Shown: in pieces, positions 8,820 to 16,661 of the stretch | Numbering within the stretch: the stretch's first letter is position 1 | How the letters are laid out: each line of letters begins with the position of its first letter | Source: Streptomyces sp. WM6386 | Lineage (GTDB): Bacteria; Actinomycetota; Actinomycetes; Streptomycetales; Streptomycetaceae | Assembly (NCBI RefSeq): GCF_000972385.1 | Contig: NZ_JXTE01000042.1 | Span: forward strand, 12,592 to 76,591 | Length of the DNA stretch: 64,000 nucleotides | Direction of reading: 5' to 3' | The notes under the pieces: generated by a model | Told to the model about the DNA's origin: nothing | What the model saw: the letters and a program-made list of their open reading frames with translations, nothing else | The model's database searches: none | Program-made: the position numbers and the translations under genes

Positions 8820-9527
8820 ATGGTTCGGCAGTCACGGGTGGGCGTTTCTCTGGCGGTGCTCACGTTGTGCGCGACGCTCGCCGGATGCGGTTCCGATGCG
8901 GACGCCTCGGCGGACGTGGCCGTCGTGGCGGCGGAACCGTTGAGCGCGGCGGAGCTCGAACAGGCGGTGCTCACGAAGGCGGACCTCGGCGGTTACGACA
9001 TCGAGAAGGTGGTGACCGACACGTCCGCGTCGCGGCGTACGGCCGATCCCGCCGAATGCGCCCCCGTAGCCCGGGCGTTGGGGGGCAGCAGCGGCTTCGG
9101 CGCCGTCGCGCGTGCCGGCCGGATGATCTTCTCGAAGAAGGACAGCGCAACCGGGGCGACCATGATCCTGTCGTCGCACAGCGGTCAGGGCGCCGCGCGG
9201 GTGATCGCCGAACTTCGCACCGCCGCAGAGGAGTGCGAGACCTTCAAGGACGTGGCGGTGGGCTTCCGTTACGACGATGTGGAGGTGCGGCCCGATCCGC
9301 ACCAGGGCGACGAGTCCGTGTCCCTGCGGCTTACCCAGCTCGCGGCGCTCAGCGAGGACGAGGAGCCCATCCGGGTCCCCTACGCGGTGCTGGCCGTCCG
9401 GCAGGGAGCCACGGTCGCCATGTTCTACGAGTTCGACCGGCCCCGTGCGTCGGGAGATTCGCCCCCGGCCGTCGTACCGGAAGCGATCGTCGAGGCGCAG
9501 CTGAAGAAGCTGGAGGCTTCCGGGTGA
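8820..9527 (+). CDS. putative secreted lipoprotein of unknown function
   Basis: A 235-residue protein with a type II signal peptide: MVRQSRVGVSLAVLTLCA then the lipobox LAGC at residues about 21-24, after which acidic/Ala-rich sequence follows. The mature part is an alpha/beta domain of about 190 residues (LSAAELEQAVLTKADLGGYD, then ADPAECAPVARALGG, then RVIAELRTAAEECETF), a layout seen in many streptomycete lipoproteins resembling sensor or PknH-like extracellular domains; that similarity is by eye only. The start ATG 8820 gives the best signal peptide. It is convergent with the DUF3152 gene. Confidence 0.8.
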   Translation: MVRQSRVGVSLAVLTLCATLAGCGSDADASADVAVVAAEPLSAAELEQAVLTKADLGGYDIEKVVTDTSASRRTADPAECAPVARALGGSSGFGAVARAGRMIFSKKDSATGATMILSSHSGQGAARVIAELRTAAEECETFKDVAVGFRYDDVEVRPDPHQGDESVSLRLTQLAALSEDEEPIRVPYAVLAVRQGATVAMFYEFDRPRASGDSPPAVVPEAIVEAQLKKLEASG

Positions 9528-9530
9528 GCG

Positions 9531-9549
9531 TGACGCCGGCACGGCGTCA
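9531..9549. terminator. short hairpin between convergent genes
   Basis: TGACGCCG and CGGCGTCA pair around a three-base loop (9531-9549), three bases after the lipoprotein stop and overlapping the last codon of the opposite gene. It could terminate in both directions. Confidence 0.5.
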
Positions 9550-10422
9550 GGGCACGGCCGGTCCGGTGATGAGCCGTCCCTGGGCGTCGTAGGGCCAGAC
9601 GTTGGGGACGCAGCCCTTCAGGCCCTTGATCTGCTGCATCATCGCCGGTGCGGGTTTGCCGGGACCGGGGCAGGTGACGTGGCCGTGGTGGAGGAAGTGG
9701 CCGACCTCGTGGTTGATGATCAGGGCCCGGTAGGACCGTACGTCGTCGGCGTAGTACTGGGTGGCCAGCTCCCAGCGCCTGAGGTTGACCATGACGGTGT
9801 CGTTCACGCTGCAGTTGTACTCACCCCCGGTGTCCAGGCCCTGCGTCGCGCAGATCTTGTCGACGGTGCCCGGGGTCGCGACCTTGACGACGAAGTCGGC
9901 GGTCCCCGACGAGATCCGCTGGAACGCGGAGGTGCCGTCCGCCGTCCAGCCCCGAGGGTCGGCCAGGACGCGGTCCACCTGCTCGGCCACGTCCGCGGTG
10001 GACAGGTCGAGCCCCGTCTCGACCTCGACGCGGTAGCGCAGGGTCCTGCCGCTGCCGGCCTTGGGGCTGCCGCCGGACGCGGTGACGAAGGTGCCGGGGC
10101 CGGTCGCGGGGATGGTGGGGGCCGGGGTGGTGGTGCGGGACGGGGCGGGTTTGGCCCGCTGGGTGGAGCGCGCATCAGCCGTGGGCGTCGGCGTCGGTGT
10201 GGCTCTACTCTCGGGGGCCGTCACGTGCCCGGCGTCCGTCCTGGCCTCCCCGTCGGCGGGCGGCGCCCACCGGGCGGCCGCGAACCCGGCGGCGCCGAGG
10301 ACGGTCAGGGCGACCAGACCCGCCCACACGCGTCCCGTTCCGCGCCGCCGTCCGGAGGAGGCGTGCGTGGCGCCGCGTCGGCGGCGTCGGGAACGGGAGG
10401 GTGTGGTGGTGTGGGCGGTCAT
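9547..10422 (-). CDS. DUF3152 domain protein (putative secreted metallopeptidase-like)
   Basis: About 291 residues: basic N-terminus (SRSRRRRRG), one membrane or signal-anchor segment (VWAGLVALTVLGAAGFAAARW), a long Ala/Thr/Pro linker, then a C-terminal DUF3152 domain of about 180 residues (TLRYRVEVETGLDLS, FVVKVATPGTVDKICA, YNCSVNDTVMVNLRRW). The domain contains HEVGHFLHHGH, which has the HExxH-x5-H pattern of metzincin-like zinc peptidases, so an extracellular zinc peptidase is plausible though not shown for this family. I use ATG 10422; an alternative ATG at 10473 would run further toward the divergent regulator promoter, and neither has a strong RBS. Confidence 0.85.
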   Translation of the reverse strand: MTAHTTTPSRSRRRRRGATHASSGRRRGTGRVWAGLVALTVLGAAGFAAARWAPPADGEARTDAGHVTAPESRATPTPTPTADARSTQRAKPAPSRTTTPAPTIPATGPGTFVTASGGSPKAGSGRTLRYRVEVETGLDLSTADVAEQVDRVLADPRGWTADGTSAFQRISSGTADFVVKVATPGTVDKICATQGLDTGGEYNCSVNDTVMVNLRRWELATQYYADDVRSYRALIINHEVGHFLHHGHVTCPGPGKPAPAMMQQIKGLKGCVPNVWPYDAQGRLITGPAVP

Positions 10423-10468
10423 GGTTAGCCAGGTTGTGGCCGCCATGTGATCGGATCTGGCCCGAATG

Positions 10469-10484
10469 GTCACGAAAAGATAAC
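10469..10484 (+). promoter_or_regulatory. possible AfsQ1-type direct repeat upstream of the response regulator
   Basis: GTCAC-GAAAAG-ATAAC (10469-10484) fits the AfsQ1 consensus GTnAC-n6-GTnAC with one mismatch and lies about 80 bases before the AfsQ1-like regulator gene, so it may be autoregulatory. The consensus is from memory and short enough to occur by chance. Confidence 0.3.
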
Positions 10485-10561
10485 GAACGGTCCGTCGCGG
10501 ACTGTGTGATCATCCGGTAACAGAGTCCAGGCGCGTGCCCGACGGTCCCGATACTGAGCCC

Positions 10562-11257
10562 ATGCCACGAGTTCTGCTGATCGAAGACGACCGCGCCGTC
10601 CGCGAAGGGGTCGCCCTGGCACTGCGCCGCCAGGGACACGACGTCGCCGCCGCCGCGACCGGCGAGGACGGCATGGCGCACCTCACGTCCTTCCGCCCCG
10701 ACGTCGTGGTCCTCGATCTGATGCTGCCCGGCATGACCGGCCTGGACGTGTGCCGTGGCATCCGCTCCGTCGACCAGACCCTGCCGATCGTCATGGCGAC
10801 CGCGCGGGGCGACGACGTGGACATCGTCGTAGGCCTGGAGGCGGGCGCCGACGACTACGTCGTCAAGCCGGTGCAGGCCGGTGTGCTGAACGCCCGTATC
10901 CGCGCGGTACTCCGCCGCGCGGGCGGCTCCGCGGCCGACGGCGGCGGCCTGCCGAGGATCGACACCCACGGCGACCTGGCCATCGACCGGGCCGGTCTCA
11001 CTGTCACCGTCGCGGGCACCCCGGTCGCCCTCGCCCCCTCCGAACTCCGCCTCCTCCTGACCCTCTCCGCCTCACCCGGACAGGTCTTCAGCAGACAGCA
11101 GTTGCTGGAGGCGGTCTGGGAGCACAGCTACCACGGCGACGCCCGCCTGGTGGACGCCTGCGTGAAACGGCTGCGCGCCAAGATGGGCGATCCGCCGCGG
11201 GATCCGCGCTACATACAGACGGTGCGTGGCTTCGGCTATCGGTTCGCGGCCAAGTGA
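10562..11257 (+). CDS. OmpR-family response regulator (AfsQ1/MtrA-like)
   Basis: A 231-residue DNA-binding regulator. The receiver domain (1-120) has acidic residues E8/D9/D10, phospho-acceptor D52 in VVLDLMLPG and the Lys loop DDYVVKPVQ. The winged-helix domain (about 135-231) has ELRLLLTLSASPGQVFSRQQ, LVDACVKRLRAK and the ending IQTVRGFGYRF. VGLEAGADDYVVKPVQ and WEHSYHGDARLVDACV look closest to AfsQ1/MtrA among regulators I know. ATG 10562 begins directly with PRVLLIEDD. It overlaps the downstream kinase (GTGA), so they form one operon with a terminal GerMN lipoprotein. Confidence 0.93.
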   Translation: MPRVLLIEDDRAVREGVALALRRQGHDVAAAATGEDGMAHLTSFRPDVVVLDLMLPGMTGLDVCRGIRSVDQTLPIVMATARGDDVDIVVGLEAGADDYVVKPVQAGVLNARIRAVLRRAGGSAADGGGLPRIDTHGDLAIDRAGLTVTVAGTPVALAPSELRLLLTLSASPGQVFSRQQLLEAVWEHSYHGDARLVDACVKRLRAKMGDPPRDPRYIQTVRGFGYRFAAK

Positions 11258-12861
11258 GACGTCGTACGGGAGTGGGGGGCCGTAGGGGAGTGGGTGGGCG
11301 TACGGCGCCGAGTGGTCGTACGGCGGCGAGTGGGCGTACGAGGGTGAGGTTCCCGGCGTGGATCGCGCGCGGCGGTCTGCGGATGCGGCTGGTCGTGGCG
11401 TTCGGGCTCGTCGCCGCCCTGGCCACCATGACGACCGGCGCCCTGGCCTTCCGGGAGGCCCGCAACGGGGTTCTCAAGCAGAGCCAGGACACGGTGATCG
11501 CGCAACTGCGCGCCCAGGTCGGGCGCCTGGCCCCGGACTTGGCGTATCCCCCCTCCCGGCAGTCACTGCGGCAGTTCGCCGTGGACGTGGCCCGCGCCGA
11601 ACCGGCGGCCACATGGCGGGTGTTGGTCCGATACGAGGGGATCTCCGAGACCTCGGTCCCCGGCGACCCCTTCGGCGCGCTGACACCGGCCGTGCGCGAG
11701 GCCGTCGACTCGAGCCCGGCCACGGTGTTCCAGCGGGTGCGCGACGGCGGACGTACCTCGCTGCTCGTCGGCATGTCGGTCGTCTTCGCCGGCCCGGTCG
11801 GGGGCATTCCGGTGCTGTCCGGTGTCCAGGTCTTCCTCACCGTGCCCCAGACCGGCGAACAGGCGTCCGTCGACGCCCTGGTCACCGCGGTGGAGCGGGC
11901 GATGGTACCGGCTCTCGGCGCCGCCGTGCTCCTCGCCCTGTTCGCCGCACGCGGAGTGCTGCGTCCGGTCCGTGCCCTTCGCAGCGCCACCCGCAGCATC
12001 GCCGAGGGCCACCTCGACACCCGCCTCGACGTCAACGGCTCCGACGAACTCGCCGACCTGTCCCACACGTTCAACGAGACCGCGGCGGCCCTGGAGCAGT
12101 CCGTCGCCGAACTGCGCGCAATGGAGGCGCGGGCCCGCCGTTTCGTGGCGGACGTCTCCCACGAACTGCGTACCCCGCTGGCCGCGATGTCGGCGGTCAC
12201 CGACGTCCTCGACGAGGAGGCCGGCCACCTCGATCCCGACACGGCCACCGCGGTACGGCTGATCAGCGAGGAGACGGTCAAACTCGCCCGTCTGGTCGAG
12301 GACTTGATGGAGGTCTCCCGTTTCGACGCGGGCGCGGCGGTCCTCCACCTGGACGAGATCGACCTCGCCGAGTCGATCCGCCGCACCCTCGCCTCCCGCG
12401 GCTGGTCGGACGAGGTGGAGACGGCACTGCCGGGCCCCGACGAACTGCGCGGAAGGGTCGACCCTCGGCGGCTTGACGTGGTCGTGGCCAACCTGGTCGG
12501 GAACGCGCTGCGGCACGGCGCGCGGCCGGTGCGGATCGGATTGTCGACGGACGTACCGGCGGATGTGCCGGCGCATGTTCGGGCGGACGTACCGACGGTC
12601 ACCTCGGTGATCGTCGAGGTGACGGACAGCGGCCCCGGCATCCCGGCCGACGTACTGCCGTACGTCTTCGAGCGCTTCTACAAGTCCGACAGTGCGCGCA
12701 CCCGTACCGAGGGCAGCGGGCTGGGCCTCTCGATCACGGAGGAGAACGTACGGATGCACGGCGGGACGATCCGCGCGGCGAACCGTCCCGAGGGCGGCGC
12801 GGTCTTCACCGTGGAACTCCCGCTACGGCGGGACGAGTCGGAGGGCGGAGGTTCCTCATGA
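11254..12861 (+). CDS. sensor histidine kinase of the response-regulator operon
   Basis: About 535 residues from a GTG that overlaps the regulator stop (GTGA). Order: Arg-rich repeat N-terminus (1-30), TM1 (LRMRLVVAFGLVAALATMT), extracytoplasmic sensor of about 150 residues, TM2 (ERAMVPALGAAVLLALFAAR), HAMP (RPVRALRSATRSIAEGHLDT), dimerization box VSHELRTPLAAMS with His at about 303, N box NLVGNALRHGA, G1 DSGPGIP, G2 GSGLGLSI. It should phosphorylate the preceding regulator. An alternative GTG at 11344 skips a 18-base repeat tract and may be the true start if the tract is non-coding. It overlaps the lipoprotein gene by four bases (ATGA). Signal unknown. Confidence 0.92.
   Translation: MRRRTGVGGRRGVGGRTAPSGRTAASGRTRVRFPAWIARGGLRMRLVVAFGLVAALATMTTGALAFREARNGVLKQSQDTVIAQLRAQVGRLAPDLAYPPSRQSLRQFAVDVARAEPAATWRVLVRYEGISETSVPGDPFGALTPAVREAVDSSPATVFQRVRDGGRTSLLVGMSVVFAGPVGGIPVLSGVQVFLTVPQTGEQASVDALVTAVERAMVPALGAAVLLALFAARGVLRPVRALRSATRSIAEGHLDTRLDVNGSDELADLSHTFNETAAALEQSVAELRAMEARARRFVADVSHELRTPLAAMSAVTDVLDEEAGHLDPDTATAVRLISEETVKLARLVEDLMEVSRFDAGAAVLHLDEIDLAESIRRTLASRGWSDEVETALPGPDELRGRVDPRRLDVVVANLVGNALRHGARPVRIGLSTDVPADVPAHVRADVPTVTSVIVEVTDSGPGIPADVLPYVFERFYKSDSARTRTEGSGLGLSITEENVRMHGGTIRAANRPEGGAVFTVELPLRRDESEGGGSS
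11263..11345 (+). repeat. 18-bp tandem repeat in the N-terminus of the histidine kinase
   Basis: Degenerate units beginning CGTA recur at 11263, 11281, 11299, 11317 and 11335, an exact 18-base period, with shared cores of the form CGTACGG-N-GAGTGGG. If translated from the GTG at 11254 they give six-residue repeats of the type RT-x-x-x-G. Because the period is a multiple of three, copy-number changes would keep the frame. Confidence 0.8.
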
Positions 12862-13406
12862 AGCCGGCCCACGCCACCGCGCTGCTCGTCGCGGCGTCGG
12901 CCCTCCTGCTCTCCGCCTGCGACATCCCCGCGACCGGCGTGGTGGAGGCGGGCGGGCCCGCGAGCGGAATCCCCCCGACCGTACCGATCTACCTGATCCG
13001 GGACGGCGCCCTGGTCGCGGTACCCCGCACGATCTCCGACGCCGGCGAACCCGTCACGGCCGTCGAGTCACTCCTCAAGGGCCCGACCCCACAGGAACGA
13101 CGCAAACACCTGACCACCGACCTGGCCCTCCACCTGCTCCCCACCACCCGCCCGACCCCGTCACCCACCGAGCCGCTCCCCGAGGAGACGGTACGGCTCA
13201 CGACGCAGACCGACAGGATCTACCTCGAACTGCCGCGCTACGCAGGCAAGATGACCTCCCTCGCGGCGAACCAGGTCATCTGCACCGCCGCCCGCGCGTA
13301 TCTGCTCACCCGCCCGGACCTGGACTCGACGACGGTGACGGTGACGGTGACGGATGCGGCGGGCGGGACATTCGAGGGGGACGTGGAGCGCTGTCCCGAG
13401 CTGTAG
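12858..13406 (+). CDS. GerMN-domain lipoprotein of the two-component operon (LpqB-like)
   Basis: A 182-residue lipoprotein: basic start (MKPAHA), hydrophobic stretch and lipobox LLSAC with Cys at about 20. The mature part resembles one GerMN domain: VPIYLIRDGALVAVPR, a VTAVESLLKGPTPQE helix, VRLTTQTDRIYLELPRY, then LAANQVICTAARAYLL. In the conserved MtrA-MtrB-LpqB operon, the lipoprotein LpqB carries a GerMN domain and acts on the kinase from outside; this gene has the same position but lacks the beta-propeller of LpqB, so it is far shorter. ATGA overlap with the kinase gene supports coupled expression. A role as accessory sensor of the kinase is inference. Confidence 0.87.
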   Translation: MKPAHATALLVAASALLLSACDIPATGVVEAGGPASGIPPTVPIYLIRDGALVAVPRTISDAGEPVTAVESLLKGPTPQERRKHLTTDLALHLLPTTRPTPSPTEPLPEETVRLTTQTDRIYLELPRYAGKMTSLAANQVICTAARAYLLTRPDLDSTTVTVTVTDAAGGTFEGDVERCPEL

Positions 13407-13424
13407 CGCGGGGGCGTCCTGGCC

Positions 13425-14018
13425 TCATCCCCGCAGGTGGGCGAGGAGTGCGTCTCCGACGGGATACGGATGTTCCTGGGGCAACAGCCGTGCGGCGGAG
13501 TCCAGATCGCCGACGCGGACTCGCGCGTGTATCTCCTGGGCGAGCGGGGTCACGTCACGAATGCCGACCGTCCACTCATCGGCGTATCGCCGAACCGCCT
13601 CACCGCAAAGGCCGAGTTGCAGGGCGCGGTGGGGCAGGGCCTGGAGACGCACGTCCCGCTCGGGATCCCACTGCACACGAGCGGGCGCCCGCTTCAACTG
13701 GCGCTGCCAGGTGGCCCGGTCGGAGTGCAGGCCCTGGACGTAGCCGGACAGGCATGCGTGGCGCAGCGCCCACTCGAAGCCGTCACGGGTGATCTCGACG
13801 GCGAGCACGGTCTCCTGCCCCTCCTTCGTGGCCCAGCCGCAGCGGTACATCATCCAGAGAAAGCTGGGCTTGATCCACGTCATCCGGTCGCGCTTCCACG
13901 CCGCCGGGAAACGGCCCTCGCGGGCGGCCGGCAGGCCGAGGTCAGGGGAGTACGCCTGGTAGACGGTGATCGTGGCTGCCGTGTGGGCCGCGCGGATCTG
14001 GTGTCGGGGCTGTTCCAT
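13425..14018 (-). CDS. DUF4291 domain protein
   Basis: A 197-residue soluble protein matching what I know of DUF4291: [20 protein letters not shown] at the start, [19 protein letters not shown] in the middle, [20 protein letters not shown] near the end. The family is widespread in bacteria and fungi and has no established function. ATG 14018 is chosen because [10 protein letters not shown] immediately precedes the conserved block. It is divergent from the intact msrA gene with about 196 bases between. Confidence 0.88.
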   Translation of the reverse strand: MEQPRHQIRAAHTAATITVYQAYSPDLGLPAAREGRFPAAWKRDRMTWIKPSFLWMMYRCGWATKEGQETVLAVEITRDGFEWALRHACLSGYVQGLHSDRATWQRQLKRAPARVQWDPERDVRLQALPHRALQLGLCGEAVRRYADEWTVGIRDVTPLAQEIHARVRVGDLDSAARLLPQEHPYPVGDALLAHLRG

Positions 14019-14214
14019 GGCATACAGCGTGGGGCCGGTCCGGCTGGTGGGACCAGTGGTTTTCGACCGGCCCGGACTTGTGCCGGCGAGGCCGTTCGCC
14101 CGGTACGGAATCGGTGGAAGCCCTCGTGCGTTGAGGAGGGTGGGTCTGGGATGCCGACGTTGTGCGAGCCGAGCAGCCCGAGTGAGCGAGATGGCACATA
14201 TGGGAGGAGCGGGA

Positions 14215-14727
14215 ATGGCTGCGCAGACGCAGAGGGCCGTGCTGGCGGGCGGATGCTTCTGGGGGATGGAGGAGCTGGTCCGCCGCCTTCCGGGCGTGAC
14301 GGCGACCCGGGTGGGATACACCGGAGGTGACGTGCCGAACGCGACGTACCGTAACCACGGCACGCACGCGGAGGCCATCGAGATCGTCTTCGACCCCGCG
14401 AAGACCGACTACCGCGCGATCCTGGAGTTCTTCTTCCAGATCCACGACCCGAGCACCAAGAACCGGCAGGGCAACGACATCGGTCTGAGCTACCGCTCGG
14501 CGATCTACTACGTGGACGACGAGCAGAAGCGGATCGCCGAGGACACGATCGCGGACGTGGACGCCTCCGGCCTGTGGCCGGGCAAGGTGGTCACCGAGGT
14601 GGAGCCGGTGGGCCCCTTCTGGGAGGCCGAGCCCGAGCATCAGGACTACCTGCAGCGTTACCCGGACGGCTACACCTGCCACTTCCCGCGCCCGGGATGG
14701 CGGCTGCCCGCCCGCGCCGAGGGCTGA
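14215..14727 (+). CDS. msrA: peptide methionine sulfoxide reductase A (intact copy)
   Basis: A 170-residue cytoplasmic repair enzyme that reduces methionine-S-sulfoxide using thioredoxin. The catalytic Cys is in [10 protein letters not shown] (Cys14), followed by [12 protein letters not shown], then [30 protein letters not shown] with the conserved catalytic acid region, and YRSAIYY. The resolving cysteine usually near the C-terminus is not obvious: the end reads [14 protein letters not shown], with one Cys. ATG 14215 is preceded by GGGAGGAG at 14202-14209. It is the only complete msrA here, the second locus at 17.9-18.4 kb being truncated. Confidence 0.94.
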   Translation: MAAQTQRAVLAGGCFWGMEELVRRLPGVTATRVGYTGGDVPNATYRNHGTHAEAIEIVFDPAKTDYRAILEFFFQIHDPSTKNRQGNDIGLSYRSAIYYVDDEQKRIAEDTIADVDASGLWPGKVVTEVEPVGPFWEAEPEHQDYLQRYPDGYTCHFPRPGWRLPARAEG

Positions 14728-14790
14728 CCGAGGGGCGGCCCGGCGGAGGTCCTGCGGCCGGGCCGCGTACGCGGTACCCCAGAAGAACTG

Positions 14791-15789
14791 TCACCCCGCG
14801 TCGCGTAGCCGAAGAAGGTACGCGGCGGTCAGCGCGACGGCCCGGTCCCCGTCACCGGACAGCTCCACGAGGGCGCCCGAAGCCGTGCGCCCCGGGATGT
14901 CCGCCAGCGCCTGCGTCAGCCGTACGCGTGCGGGCGCCCCGATGGCGTCGTGGGTGAGGCGGTCGACGAGCCTGGTGGCGATCCGGTCCGCCGTCGCGGT
15001 GTCGCCCGCCAGCATGCTCAGCGCGTCGGCCGCCTCCGTGTCGTTCCTGCCCGCCACGATCAGGTCGACGAGGACCGGGACCGCGTCGGCCACGCCCCGT
15101 GTCCCGAGCGCCAGAGCCGCAAGGCCGCGGACCACGGCGTCGGGGTCCGCGAGGGCGTCCCGCAGCCGGGCGGTGGCCTCCTCACCGGGCAGCTCGGCGA
15201 GGGACCGAACGGCACGTTCCCGCACGGCGGCCACCGGTGAGCCGAGGCCCTGAGCCAGCAGTGCCGTGCCGCCGTCGCCCGATCGCGCCAGCGCCCAGCG
15301 AAGGGCTCCGGCGACGTTCGGATCCGTCTCCCTGAGCACCGCCTCGACCAGGGCCGCCAGCGGAATCTCGGCGGCTGGCGAAAGGGCCGCGCGCTGGCGG
15401 GCGGCAGCGCTCTTCGACCCCAGCGCCTGGAGGAACACGACGATCTGGAGGACGTCCTCCCAGCCGGCGGGCTCGGCGGCGTCGATCCGGCGGAGCCGCG
15501 TGAGCAGCTCGGTCTCGGCCGCGATGCGTTCGCGCGTCTGACGGATGAGGTCGTCGACGAGCGCCGCGGGCGTGAAACCGGGATCGCCCAGCGCACGCCC
15601 GATCTCACGCAACGACAGCCCCAGCGACCGCAGGCTCTCGATGTGGAAGATCCGCCGGATGTCGTCGCCGGAGTACTCCCGATAGCCGGAGCCCGTACGC
15701 CCCGAGGGACGCAGCAGTCCGAGCGACTCGTAATGCCTGAGCATGCGGGCACTGACCCCGGACCGTCGCGCCACCTCACCGATCAACAC
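14791..15789 (-). CDS. MerR-family regulator fused to HEAT repeats
   Basis: A 332-residue regulator. Residues 1-70 are a MerR winged helix-turn-helix: MLIGEVARRSGVSARMLRHY, then ESLGLLRPSGRTGSGYREY and FHIESLRSLGLSLREIG, followed by a coiled coil (RERIAAETELLTRLRRID). Residues about 120-332 are HEAT-type helical repeats (ALVEAVLRETDPNVAGALRW, AVRERAVRSLAELPGEEATA, DAVVRGLAALALGTRGVADA). It lies three bases after the HEAT gene upstream, so they form a two-gene operon with a MerR-type promoter in front. No metal-binding Cys cluster is visible, so the signal may be a protein or small molecule sensed by the repeats. Confidence 0.9.
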   Translation of the reverse strand: MLIGEVARRSGVSARMLRHYESLGLLRPSGRTGSGYREYSGDDIRRIFHIESLRSLGLSLREIGRALGDPGFTPAALVDDLIRQTRERIAAETELLTRLRRIDAAEPAGWEDVLQIVVFLQALGSKSAAARQRAALSPAAEIPLAALVEAVLRETDPNVAGALRWALARSGDGGTALLAQGLGSPVAAVRERAVRSLAELPGEEATARLRDALADPDAVVRGLAALALGTRGVADAVPVLVDLIVAGRNDTEAADALSMLAGDTATADRIATRLVDRLTHDAIGAPARVRLTQALADIPGRTASGALVELSGDGDRAVALTAAYLLRLRDAG

Positions 15790-15792
15790 GCC

Positions 15793-16464
15793 CTATTGTC
15801 CCGCCCGGCCCGACCCGCCGAGGGCCACCACGCGCTTCGCCTCCTCGATCGCGAACTCGAAACCGGCGTCCGGATCGCGCAGCAGCCGTTCCGTGGCGAG
15901 CGCGTGCGTACGCACACGCCGGTCAGCGGCCGTCGTCGCGGCACTCAGAGCCGGCAGTACGACCTCACCCAACCCGACCAGTGCCCGGCTGAGACTCAGC
16001 TGCGTCTCGCGCTCACCGCGCCCGAGCTGCGTCGCCAGTACCGCGGCCAACCCGGACTCCTCGCCTTCCGGCACGAGCACGACCGCGGCCTGCCAGGCGC
16101 TCCGCGCCACCTCGTCGTCGGCGTCGCACAGCAGCGCCCGGGTTATCGCCGGCCACGCCTGCCGGTCCCCGATCTTGGACAGGGTGTGCAACGCCTGGCT
16201 CCGTGCCTGCGCACGCTCCGAACGGACTTCGCGGAGCAGCCCGGGGAGCGTCACGGACACCGGGTGTCGGGCGAGCGCCCACGTCAGCATGTCGCGGACG
16301 AAGAACTCCGGCTCGATCGCGCACCGCTCGATGAGCCTGCCGACGAAGCGCGGCTCGGGCGTCGTGCCGACCGCCATAACCGCCCGCAGTCGCACGGACG
16401 AACGGTCGTCCTCCAGACCCTGGAGAGCCCACGTCCCCTCCGCGTCCTGTTCCGTCATGGTCAC
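15793..16464 (-). CDS. HEAT-repeat protein, operon partner of the MerR-HEAT regulator
   Basis: About 223 residues made almost wholly of helical HEAT/PBS-lyase-type repeats: GLEDDRSSVRLRAVMAVGTT, ARSQALHTLSKIGDRQAWPA, RSLSRALVGLGE-like segments. No enzymatic motif or membrane segment, so a scaffold or a partner of the neighbouring regulator is likely (inference). I choose GTG 16464 (VTMTEQ) with GAGGAGG eight bases upstream; ATG 16458 is equally possible. A longer in-frame start at 16503 would lie inside the predicted MerR-type promoter and is unlikely. Confidence 0.85.
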   Translation of the reverse strand: MTMTEQDAEGTWALQGLEDDRSSVRLRAVMAVGTTPEPRFVGRLIERCAIEPEFFVRDMLTWALARHPVSVTLPGLLREVRSERAQARSQALHTLSKIGDRQAWPAITRALLCDADDEVARSAWQAAVVLVPEGEESGLAAVLATQLGRGERETQLSLSRALVGLGEVVLPALSAATTAADRRVRTHALATERLLRDPDAGFEFAIEEAKRVVALGGSGRAGQ

Positions 16465-16486
16465 CGCGACCACCTCCTCGGCAAGC

Positions 16487-16517
16487 AGTGAAGGCCTTGT
16501 CACCGTGTCAAGGTCAA
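16487..16517 (-). promoter_or_regulatory. MerR-type promoter/operator of the HEAT/MerR-HEAT operon
   Basis: On the minus strand a -35 TTGACC (16517-16512) and a -10-like TTCACT (16492-16487) are separated by 19 bases, the overlong spacer typical of MerR-controlled promoters. The near-palindrome CCTTGTCAC-C-GTGTCAAGG (16495-16513, one mismatched pair) fills the spacer. It points into the operon encoding the MerR-HEAT protein, implying autoregulation. Confidence 0.75.
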
Positions 16518-16661
16518 ACGCTCACCGGGCGATCCCGCGGCGGCGCCGTGCGGTGCCGTACCGCCGGTGAGTGCTCTTGGCTGCTCATGGTCGGAGGAGG
16601 CGGGGATCCCTCACCAGCCGGCGGAGACGGTGAGGGGCCGGCCGCACCCGCCCTCGCATCC

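Noticed and set aside
10750..11253. Apparent N-terminal extension of the histidine kinase by about 170 residues
   Set aside because: This part is an out-of-frame reading of the response regulator gene (Arg/Pro/Gly-rich nonsense). The kinase begins at the GTGA overlap or later.
11263..11345. CRISPR-like array at the repeats in the kinase gene (and 19616, 21800)
   Set aside because: Units are contiguous or have no unique spacers, are too few, and no cas genes are present.
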